Assembly: GCA_031280685.1 (NCBI GenBank)
Contig: JAITGM010000041.1
Coordinates: forward strand, 1-64,000
DNA: 64,000 nt
Reading direction: 5' to 3'
Origin: Christensenellaceae bacterium
GTDB taxonomy: Bacteria; Bacillota; Clostridia; Christensenellales; UBA1750
Shown: piece by piece, positions 6,620 to 14,398 of the stretch
Position numbering within the stretch: the stretch's first letter is position 1
Layout of the letters: every line of letters starts with the position of its first letter
Translations under genes and position numbers: made by a program
Notes under the pieces: model-generated
What the model was told of the DNA's origin: nothing
The model's database searches: none
The model's input: the letters and a program-made list of their open reading frames with translations, nothing else

Positions 6620-9600
6620 TCAGGTGGCCGGAACCAGTCGACCCATGACAAGGAATCTGTCGCGGCCCCGGTTGGTGCAGGTGGAAAGGGTCAGCACCGT
6701 ATCCTCCGGGGAAAGTTCTACACCTGCTTGGATGACAGAGCGATCCTGCGCCTGCGAGAGCCAGGCAGAGAAATCCTCTTCCGTGTCCCATGCCTGCCGC
6801 CAGGGCGATGTGTCCGCGCCCGCTTCATCAGGGCTTGCCACGAACGTCGCGAATATCTCCATGCGGTATGCGCCGTCCGGCGTGAGCAGGAGCATAGCGG
6901 GGTGCGCGTCGTAATACGCCTGTTCCGCATACTCCGTCAGGCAGGAAAACATGGAGCCGTCCAGCAGGTTATGCCCATACACGATGCTGTTGCCGTCCGT
7001 AAAATCCGGGCTGCTCTCGTAATCGAGGAAGGGCGTGCCCGCTTTGCCGCGGGCGCCGTCATACAGATGGTTCAGGTAGCGGCTGTTATCGCTGCCCTGT
7101 GCTATGGGGAAGTTGATGTTCGTGTCCTCCAGGATCAGCCAGCCCACGATATCGGGGTTGATATCCCGCAGGGCGGCATAATCCACGGACGGGAGTGAAA
7201 GAGAGGAAGCGGGCGAACCCGCTTCCTCCCCGGTCGTTTCATCAGGCGCGGATGTCGGCTCCTCCGCATCGGGCGTGGGCTCGGACGGTGGCGTCACATA
7301 CTGCGCAAGGTCCGTGTACACCCCGGCACCCTCGCTGTACTGCTTCCATTCGCCAAACGCCATGTACGCGCTTGCGGCCAGAAGCGCGCCACAGAAGATG
7401 AGTACCACCAATGCTTTGCGCTTTTTCTTGCACAGTAGCACCGCGCTCACCAGCAGGCCGGGCAGCGCGATGGCCGCCAGTGCCAGCCACAGGACAATGG
7501 AATAATCATCGCTGGTCTGTGGCACGGGTTTGCCGGGTTCGGGCGTGGGGGCCGGCTCCGGCGGTTCGGGTACATACTCCTTCACGCTCACCGCCTGGGC
7601 CTCATCGTTGATGTCCTTATGCTCGGCGATGACCTGCCCATCGCATTCAAGGGTTTCAAACACAACGAGCGTCCTGCCCGCGATGGCCCTGGTATCGAAG
7701 GTAAAGCGCACCTCCACGGTGCCGGACGCCGCGGTGGGCGTGAATGTGGTTTCGGCGGTGATCGCCTTGCCATCCTTCATCAGCGGCTGGCCGCTCTGTT
7801 TATCCATCAGCACGCCCTTGATGACATACTTCTCGCCGGGAACAAGGTTCTCGTAGCTGACGACGTCCACAACGGTGACACTCGCGGCGATGGGGATGGT
7901 CTTGCCGCCGTCCTCCGCTTTGGCGGATGTGCCGATTTTGGGCTCGGTAAAGGTCACGGTCTGGCCCTCGTCCTCGATGTCGGCATGGGTGGCGATCTCA
8001 ATGCCACCGGCCTCCAGCGTTTCAAAGACCACCACCGTTTTGCCTTTCAGGGCGGTGGAGTTGAATGTGAACACCACTTCCACAGTGCCGTTTGCTTCGT
8101 CCGGCGTGAATGTGGTTTCGGCCACCACCTGTGCGCCGTCCACTAAAAGTGGCGCGCCGGTGCCTTTGTCCATCAATACGCCTTTGAGGGTATACTCTTT
8201 GCCGGGGATCAGGTTCTCATAGGAAACCGTGTCCACCAGTGTCACCTCGGTACGGATGCCCAGCACTTTTTCGCCGTCCGGGTCAGCCGCGCTGGTGCCG
8301 ATCTTCGGGTCCATGAAGGTCACGGTCTGGCCCTCGTCCTCAATATCGGCGTGGGTGGCGACCTCTTCGTCCTCAAAATACAGGGTTTCAAAGACCACCA
8401 CCGCCTTGCCCTTCATAGCAGAGGAATCGAATGTGAACGGCATGGATACGCTGCCGGTGTCGGACAGTGCGCGGAAGGTCGCTTCGGCGGTAACCTGCTC
8501 ACCGTCCACCAGCAGGGGTTCGCCGGTCTCTTTGTTCATCAGGACGCCGCGCACCGTGTATTCCTGCCCGGCCTTCAGGCCACTGTAGTAGACGGTGTCG
8601 ATGATTGTGGTCTTTTCGGATACATATGCGTTGCCGGTTCCTGTATCCTGATCGCGGGCGGTGGTGAATATCTCCGGCACCACAATGTAGTCGTTTGTGA
8701 GCGTGCCCAAATCCACCACCGTGTTATGGCGGTAGATGGACACCTCGAAGATGAGAAGCTCGTAATCCTTGTTGGCTTCGCAGGGCAATTCCTCTATGAT
8801 ATAGGTATCATAGAGCAGCGCGCCCAGGTCGTCGTTCAGCGTTTCAAGCTGCCCGAACCAGATGCCGTCGCGGTCGGTTTCGCCCCGGTTGGTGTTCTGG
8901 CTGTGCGGGTTCCAGCTTGACGCGGTGTTGAACTCGCCGTTGATATCCGTCACGATGACGTGACTTTCGCCCGTAGTAGCGGATGTGATGAGGAACGGCA
9001 CGTTCGCCAGCCGCTTTGCGTCGCCGTCCGAGATTTTAACGCCTTTAAGATCGCCGCGGATGGGGTTGTTTTTGATCGCGGTGTCCGAAGTGTTCAGCAC
9101 AACGGTCACGCCATGTTCGCGGATCACGAAGGTGCGGTTCAAAACGCCGGTCGCAAGGTACCCTGTGGGCGGCGATATCTCCCGCACCTCGTAGGTGCCG
9201 TAGGGCAAGAGCTCACTGGGCGTTTGGGCGGTCCCGGTGCTGTCGGTTTCAAAGGTGTAAACCACCTCACCGACGTCATACAGCACATCCTGCACCAGCA
9301 CGCTGTCCGCGCTGCGGTTGACGATCTCGAAAATCGCCCCTTCCAGGGTGGCGCCGCCCTGCGGCCGGTGCGCGTCGATTTCGTTGTCCCATTTTTCCAC
9401 CAGCACGCCGCCGCGGATGATATTGTTCTTGATCACCGACTCGCTGGCTTTCAGGTTGACGATGACGCCCTCCTCCCGGATTTGGAAGGACTGCCGGATG
9501 ATCCCGGTGTTCAAGTAACCCGTAGGCGGCGTTTTTTCGATGATCTCGTAGCTGCCGTATGGCAACAGGCCGCTTTCGGTGCCGGCCCAACCGTCCGCAT

Positions 9601-12265
9601 CGGTGGTCAGGGTGTACACGACCGCACCCGGCGCGTACTCCACGCCTTCGACCACAACGCTGTGCGCGCTGCGGTTCCAGATTTCCAGCACCGCGCCTTC
9701 CAGCGTGGCGTCACCCTGGCGCAGAACACGCTCGTCCCGCTCGATGTCCCATTTTTCGATTTCCACGCCGCCGCGGATGACGTTGTTCTTGATGGTGGTG
9801 GCGCTGGTTTTCAGGCTGACGATGATGCCCTGATCGCGCACGGCAAAGGTCTGCCGGATAACGCCGGTGTTCAGGTAGCCTGTGGGCGGGGTCTTTTCGA
9901 TGATTTCGTACTCGCCATACGGAAGCAGGTCATTGGGAGTAGATGCCGCGCCATTTTCATCGGTGGTCAGGGTATGCACCACCGCGCCCGGCGCGTAGGT
10001 TTTGCCATTCACAACAACGCTGTTCGCGCTGCGGTTGTAAATCTCCAGCACGCTCCCGGCAAGGGTGGCGTCGCCCTGGGGAGCGGCCCTGCGATTGAGG
10101 TCAAAGTCCCATTTTTCAATGGCGACGCCCCCGCGGATCACCTGATCCGGCACAATGGGCGCGTTGTATGTCCTGATGGACTCCGCCGTGCCCTGCGAGG
10201 TGATCTGCCGCACAAAAAGCTCGTTGTTGATGAGGTACCCTGTAGGCGGTTTGGTTTCCTGGATGGTCACCGTGCCCAGGGGCAGGGTCGGGTCGCTGTT
10301 CCCGGCGTAGTAAAAAGCATCGCCGGATACGAGATAGTCCGGGTGCAGGAACGCTACGCCGTTTGTATCTGTGCGCAACACCCAAGTCCTGTCCGGGGTC
10401 ATGCCGGAAAGCTGGCCGGCAGAGTACAGCCCTTTGTAGTATTTGACTGTGAACTCGGCGCCCGCCAGCGTTGCGCCGCCCTGGGGAACGGCGGCGGAGG
10501 TTTCCGAATCCTGCTTGCGCAGAAGGATGCCCACCGGGTCGTTTTGCGGCAGGTTGCTCACCTGCACGGTCATGGTCTGCCCGGACACGATGGTAAAGGA
10601 TATCCGCGATGTGTTCAACGCGAACCCTTTGGGCGGCGACACCTCCACCAGATAGTAGCCAGAACCCGCGGGAAGGCCCTCCAGCCGTCCCCAGCCATTG
10701 GCGTCGGTGGTGATGGTGCCGACCTTGCTATTGCCGCCGTCGTAGACGTCGAACACGGCTCCCGCCAGGGAATAGCAGCTATTGCCGTTTGACATGGCGG
10801 GGTTACTGGAAACCTTTTGAATCTCAAGGTCACCTGTGGGGTTGTAGTTCCACCCCACAAAGCTCTGCGTTGAACCATCCGCCTCATTGTAAACAAAAAC
10901 CTCAAATCCATCGGGCGGCATGGGTTGTGAGCAGACCGACGAGTACACCGCCAGCAGGTGGTTGATGAGCGAGGAACTCAGCCCGTAAAACGCCTGCGAT
11001 GTACTGCCGCTGTAAGCGTAGGCCGCCACAGCGTGGCTGAGTCCGTATGCCTCAAGCGAGTCGGGGCTTTCAAACAGATTGTGCTTTACGGAATCATAGC
11101 CGGGGCCGCCATACAGGTAATACGCGCATTTGATCAGCGCATCGTCCACGCCCGGCTGAAGATAGCGGCTGACCGGGTATGTGCCGCTGGGCGCGCTCGG
11201 CACGGACGGCTGCAGGCAGAACGCCGTGTTGCCGTTTGCGGTAAAGTAATGGGTGTAGTACCCATAATATATCTGGTCTTCACCGCGGGTATGGGCCACC
11301 TGACCGCCGTTGTTCCGGGCAAGCCGGAGCGCGTTGGTATAGGCAACGACCGTCACATCGCCGCCCAGCGGCGAGGTGGACACATGCACCGTCCCGTCCG
11401 AAAAGCTGTACGCATCAGCGGGAAGTTCGATGCCGTTTTGCGATACGACCAGCCCGTCCGCCCCGGCAAGCGGTACGCTGATGCTGCCCGTGTTGGACGG
11501 CAGGCGCAGGTCGGTGGTGGTCGTTACAAACCGGCCGTTTTCAAATACACAGACCGTTGCCGTGATGAGGAGCTCCACGGCCTCGGACGCGGGGCAGTAC
11601 CATTCGATGGTGATCGCGTGGCCCATGTAGTCCTGCGGCAGCGTGACCAGCCCCGTCTGCGCGTCGTATGAAGCAAGCGCGGTGATGTCCTCGCTGTCGT
11701 TCAAAAGGACACGAAAGCGCGGCGCGGCGGTGCTGACCGGCAGGATGCCGGGGAACTTGTTGGCCGCGATGGTGATGCTCTCGCCGTTCGCCAGAGCGAT
11801 GGCGTAGTACGAATGGGTGGACGATACCGTGTAGGCGGCATATTCCACGATGACCTGTTCAGGTGAATCGGAAAAGTAGTGATAATCCACCCGAACCAAC
11901 GGTTTGTCCACCACCTTCACAAGTTCCGGCTGCACCGGGGTGATGGGCGTGGTGGGCGCGGGCGTGGGTTCCGCGGGTTCGCCCGTGTCCGGCTCCGGCG
12001 TGGTCTCATCCGGCTTGCTCTCTTCGGGCACCGGTGTAGGTGTACTCTCGGCAGGCGGCGGTTGACTCTCCACCGGCCCGCTGTCGTCTGGCACGGAACT
12101 GCTGTCGTCCGTGGGTTCAGAAGGTATTTCATTTGGAATTTCCTCTGTTTGCCCTATGACGCCCGCATCCGAAGAACCCTCCGCCAGCGCAACCACCGGC
12201 AAAAGGGACAGGCACATCATAAGAACAAGCATGATCCCAAGAATACGCTTGAATCGTTTTCTCAT
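6620..12265 (-). CDS. SpaA/VaFE surface adhesin fused to a class B sortase
   Basis: 1881 residues from ATG 12265 (AGGAGG upstream). In order: Sec signal peptide (1-31); Pro/Glu/Thr-rich linker (~35-115); a thioester-type domain with FCLQPS near 349; two CnaB/SpaA domains (~475-700); three near-identical ~119-residue SpaA repeats (~710-1066, each with RGGV..EKWD and a TPPTGYL- or SPPTGYL-type motif); three ~120-residue VaFE repeats (~1198-1560); sorting motif VPQTSDD (~1582); membrane helix; KKKRK; second helix (LVVLIFCGALLAASAYMAF); then a sortase B domain with YGHN (~1763) and LSTCTNR (~1858). These give His, Cys and Arg catalytic positions. Normally adhesin and sortase are separate genes; there is no stop or internal SD between them here. 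It is presumably expressed on the cell surface during mating. Confidence 0.9.
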   Translation of the reverse strand: MRKRFKRILGIMLVLMMCLSLLPVVALAEGSSDAGVIGQTEEIPNEIPSEPTDDSSSVPDDSGPVESQPPPAESTPTPVPEESKPDETTPEPDTGEPAEPTPAPTTPITPVQPELVKVVDKPLVRVDYHYFSDSPEQVIVEYAAYTVSSTHSYYAIALANGESITIAANKFPGILPVSTAAPRFRVLLNDSEDITALASYDAQTGLVTLPQDYMGHAITIEWYCPASEAVELLITATVCVFENGRFVTTTTDLRLPSNTGSISVPLAGADGLVVSQNGIELPADAYSFSDGTVHVSTSPLGGDVTVVAYTNALRLARNNGGQVAHTRGEDQIYYGYYTHYFTANGNTAFCLQPSVPSAPSGTYPVSRYLQPGVDDALIKCAYYLYGGPGYDSVKHNLFESPDSLEAYGLSHAVAAYAYSGSTSQAFYGLSSSLINHLLAVYSSVCSQPMPPDGFEVFVYNEADGSTQSFVGWNYNPTGDLEIQKVSSNPAMSNGNSCYSLAGAVFDVYDGGNSKVGTITTDANGWGRLEGLPAGSGYYLVEVSPPKGFALNTSRISFTIVSGQTMTVQVSNLPQNDPVGILLRKQDSETSAAVPQGGATLAGAEFTVKYYKGLYSAGQLSGMTPDRTWVLRTDTNGVAFLHPDYLVSGDAFYYAGNSDPTLPLGTVTIQETKPPTGYLINNELFVRQITSQGTAESIRTYNAPIVPDQVIRGGVAIEKWDFDLNRRAAPQGDATLAGSVLEIYNRSANSVVVNGKTYAPGAVVHTLTTDENGAASTPNDLLPYGEYEIIEKTPPTGYLNTGVIRQTFAVRDQGIIVSLKTSATTIKNNVIRGGVEIEKWDIERDERVLRQGDATLEGAVLEIWNRSAHSVVVEGVEYAPGAVVYTLTTDADGWAGTESGLLPYGSYEIIEKTPPTGYLNTGIIRQSFQIREEGVIVNLKASESVIKNNIIRGGVLVEKWDNEIDAHRPQGGATLEGAIFEIVNRSADSVLVQDVLYDVGEVVYTFETDSTGTAQTPSELLPYGTYEVREISPPTGYLATGVLNRTFVIREHGVTVVLNTSDTAIKNNPIRGDLKGVKISDGDAKRLANVPFLITSATTGESHVIVTDINGEFNTASSWNPHSQNTNRGETDRDGIWFGQLETLNDDLGALLYDTYIIEELPCEANKDYELLIFEVSIYRHNTVVDLGTLTNDYIVVPEIFTTARDQDTGTGNAYVSEKTTIIDTVYYSGLKAGQEYTVRGVLMNKETGEPLLVDGEQVTAEATFRALSDTGSVSMPFTFDSSAMKGKAVVVFETLYFEDEEVATHADIEDEGQTVTFMDPKIGTSAADPDGEKVLGIRTEVTLVDTVSYENLIPGKEYTLKGVLMDKGTGAPLLVDGAQVVAETTFTPDEANGTVEVVFTFNSTALKGKTVVVFETLEAGGIEIATHADIEDEGQTVTFTEPKIGTSAKAEDGGKTIPIAASVTVVDVVSYENLVPGEKYVIKGVLMDKQSGQPLMKDGKAITAETTFTPTAASGTVEVRFTFDTRAIAGRTLVVFETLECDGQVIAEHKDINDEAQAVSVKEYVPEPPEPAPTPEPGKPVPQTSDDYSIVLWLALAAIALPGLLVSAVLLCKKKRKALVVLIFCGALLAASAYMAFGEWKQYSEGAGVYTDLAQYVTPPSEPTPDAEEPTSAPDETTGEEAGSPASSLSLPSVDYAALRDINPDIVGWLILEDTNINFPIAQGSDNSRYLNHLYDGARGKAGTPFLDYESSPDFTDGNSIVYGHNLLDGSMFSCLTEYAEQAYYDAHPAMLLLTPDGAYRMEIFATFVASPDEAGADTSPWRQAWDTEEDFSAWLSQAQDRSVIQAGVELSPEDTVLTLSTCTNRGRDRFLVMGRLVPAT

Positions 12266-12294
12266 GTGGGTCCTCCTAATTGTTTTTGGAATAG

Positions 12295-12327
12295 AAAAAA
12301 CCCCGCATATCGCTTTGATATACGGGG
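12295..12327 (-). terminator. Intrinsic terminator just upstream of the adhesin-sortase gene
   Basis: CCCCG.ATATC / GATAT.CGGGG hairpin followed on the minus strand by six T. It lies between the Pro-rich gene and the RBS of the adhesin, 30 bases before its start. Confidence 0.85.
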
Positions 12328-12367
12328 CTGTGGGTATGGCGCGCAATGGCATTTTTTTAGATGTAGC

Positions 12368-12931
12368 TTACTCCACGCGGTAGCTGAAGTCCTCGTCGTT
12401 CAGCAGATGGCCGGTGCCATGCGCAGGCACATTGCCTGTGATATCCGCGCCGCAGGTATTGCAAATCGTCCGTGTCTGCGGCGGCTCGGCTGGCTGGGGC
12501 GGCGGCTCCGGCGTGGGCGTAGGTGTGGGCTCTGGCGTAGGAGTAGGCGTGGGCTCCGGCGTTGGCGCCTGTGCGGGCGGCGGTGTGGCGGGAGCGGGAG
12601 TGCTTTCGGGCGCGGACGCGGGCGGCGCCGCTTGTGATGGAGCCGGTGTGGGTGTTGCCGGCGCGGGCGTGGGCGATGAACGACTGTCCTCTTCCTGCTG
12701 CGAATCGTCCGCTGGCACTGGCGTGGAAGATGGCGTGGGTTCCGGCGTGGACCCCGCACTTTCGGACGGTCCCGTCGTGGATGCTGCGCTCTGTTCGGGC
12801 AACGATTCCGTAGAAGATGCATCCGCCGACACCCCTGTGCCGCAGGATTTCATCAAAAGCGCAATCAATATGACGATGGCGACCAATACCGCAATGCCCA
12901 CCACCAGTGCCGTCTTCTTTCTTTTTTCCAT
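12368..12931 (-). CDS. Pro/Thr-rich membrane protein with C-terminal CxxC...H knuckle
   Basis: 187 residues from ATG 12931 (GGAGG upstream). There is an N-terminal membrane helix (TALVVGIAVLVAIVILIALLM) followed by Cys, which could be a signal anchor; then ~110 residues of Pro/Thr/Ser/Glu low complexity (repeated PEPTPTPT), then a short C-terminal module TICNTCGADITGNVPAHGTGH that looks like a small Cys2-His2-type metal site. I do not recognise a family. The linker could span the cell wall and display the C-terminal module outside. Confidence 0.75.
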   Translation of the reverse strand: MEKRKKTALVVGIAVLVAIVILIALLMKSCGTGVSADASSTESLPEQSAASTTGPSESAGSTPEPTPSSTPVPADDSQQEEDSRSSPTPAPATPTPAPSQAAPPASAPESTPAPATPPPAQAPTPEPTPTPTPEPTPTPTPEPPPQPAEPPQTRTICNTCGADITGNVPAHGTGHLLNDEDFSYRVE

Positions 12932-12988
12932 GCTGCCACCTCCCGCCAACCGGCTCAATGGTTTAGTTGTGGCATTGTAGCTTGCGTG

Positions 12989-14083
12989 TCACTCGTTGTC
13001 AAATGTTTCTTTGTCCGCTTCGCCATCATCATCAGTATAGTACGCATCGTCCTCATCCGCAAAGAGGAACTCCGCATCCGTATCATCGCCAACCTCGCCG
13101 AAATCCTCGTCCTCATATTCCGTATCGTCCTGCATGGCCGCCTGCTTGCGGGGTTTGAGGATTTTGAAGTAATAGCCCGCGCCGCCCACGGCAATCACAG
13201 CCAGGATGATGAAAATGAGCGCGCCGGTGTTGCCGCCAGAGGTTTCCTCCGGCTCCGGGTCGGGCGTGGGTTCGGGTTCAGGATCAGGCGTGGGCTCCAG
13301 ATCGGGCGCAGGGTCAGGAATCGCGCCCGCACCGCCCGTGGTGCTGCCGTCCGTTTCGGCCAGCGCAGCGAGGTCAGCCTCGGTGACAGCATTGAGAAAA
13401 TACACGTTATTGCCATCCGTCCGCGCCATGTCGATCACCAGGTAGAACACGTTACCCGCGGGGGTTTCAATGGTGTAGAACAGTTTTCCGTCCTCATCGG
13501 TGGCGATTTCAGTCACGGTACCTGTGCCGCCCGGCGTGGTGACGTTGTCGCCTGTGCCGATGGCGCCGTCCGTACCGGTCCCGCCGTCGCCGGGGGCGTC
13601 CGTATCATCGCCATCAGAACTGGAAGGAGCCGGGGTGGATGTGTCGGGCGTGGATGTCGGTGTGGGTGTGGTAGTGGGCTGCGAAGTGGGCGCAGGGGTG
13701 CTGGTGGTGGTCGGCGCGGAAGAAGTGGGCGCAGGCGTCGGCGCCTGGTAATAGGGGTTGCTCACAAAAACGGATTGAGAGCGGTTGCCCGACGTATCCG
13801 TCGCGTAGACCTCCACCTGCGCGCCGGTGCCTGCATAGTCTTTCAGGTAGATGCTTGCCGTACCGTTCGCCAGCGTGGAAAAGCGGGTCCCGTTAATGTA
13901 TACCGCCGCAACGCCAACATCGTCCTTTGCCGTTATGTTCAGCATTTCCCCCGAAACCACCGCCGTGACGGTGGGCGGCGTGGTATCCTCATTGGACTGC
14001 GCGTGTGCGGTCACCGGGAAAAGAAATGCGCCCATGCAGAGCAGGAGCGCAAGCATGGGCAGAAAAACCTTTGTTTTACTCAT
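12989..14083 (-). CDS. CD1107-family mobile element protein (DUF4366-type)
   Basis: 364 residues from ATG 14083, overlapping the DUF4315 gene by 8 bases. It has a signal peptide (MSKTKVFLPMLALLLCMGAFLFPVTAHA), then an Ig-like segment (DTTPPTVTAVVSGEMLNITAKDDVGVAAVYINGTRF), a long Thr/Pro/Ser linker, a second folded segment (FYTIETPAGNVFYLVIDMARTDGNNVYFL), a membrane helix (GALIFIILAVIAVGGAGYYF) and an acidic cytoplasmic tail. This is the standard protein encoded beside DUF4315 and CD1108 in Tn1549-like elements; it probably scaffolds the mating channel at the cell surface (inference). Confidence 0.88.
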   Translation of the reverse strand: MSKTKVFLPMLALLLCMGAFLFPVTAHAQSNEDTTPPTVTAVVSGEMLNITAKDDVGVAAVYINGTRFSTLANGTASIYLKDYAGTGAQVEVYATDTSGNRSQSVFVSNPYYQAPTPAPTSSAPTTTSTPAPTSQPTTTPTPTSTPDTSTPAPSSSDGDDTDAPGDGGTGTDGAIGTGDNVTTPGGTGTVTEIATDEDGKLFYTIETPAGNVFYLVIDMARTDGNNVYFLNAVTEADLAALAETDGSTTGGAGAIPDPAPDLEPTPDPEPEPTPDPEPEETSGGNTGALIFIILAVIAVGGAGYYFKILKPRKQAAMQDDTEYEDEDFGEVGDDTDAEFLFADEDDAYYTDDDGEADKETFDNE

Positions 14084-14375
14084 CGTCGGATTCCTCCATA
14101 TCATTGTGTGGGGACACAGGCCCCGAATAGCGGGCGGGCTGCGGCGCGGCGGGAACCGCCTCGGGAGTGCCACCCTCCGCACGCGCCCTGTACGCGGCAA
14201 TAAACTCGGCGAAATCTGCGGGCGCAACATCCGCCGAGCGGAACACCTTGATAACCTCCGCGTTCTCAAGTTCCGTCTTCTGCCGCTCAAGTTCCGGCAA
14301 AAGCGCCTGAAGCTCTTCGATCTTCGACTTCGTCCGCTCGATATCGCGGATGATTTTCTGTAATTTAGGACTCAC
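14076..14375 (-). CDS. DUF4315 family protein
   Basis: 99 residues if started at GTG 14375, which has GGAGG at good spacing; the track's 14399 start would lack an RBS. The N-terminal ~50 residues are a coiled coil (KLQKIIRDIERTKSKIEELQALLPELERQKTELENAEVIKVFRS), matching DUF4315. The family occurs only in conjugative elements, always next to CD1107 and CD1108 genes as here. Role unknown, probably a small structural partner. Confidence 0.88.
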   Translation of the reverse strand: MSPKLQKIIRDIERTKSKIEELQALLPELERQKTELENAEVIKVFRSADVAPADFAEFIAAYRARAEGGTPEAVPAAPQPARYSGPVSPHNDMEESDDE

Positions 14376-14398
14376 AATATCTCCTCCATTCCTGATCA

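Noticed and set aside
8960-10792. 610-aa + strand ORF
   Set aside because: Antisense shadow of the repeat-rich adhesin; no RBS and no recognisable domain. High GC third positions make long open antisense frames.
12986-14203. 405-aa + strand ORF
   Set aside because: Antisense of CD1107; Arg/Gly-rich low complexity is typical of a shadow frame.
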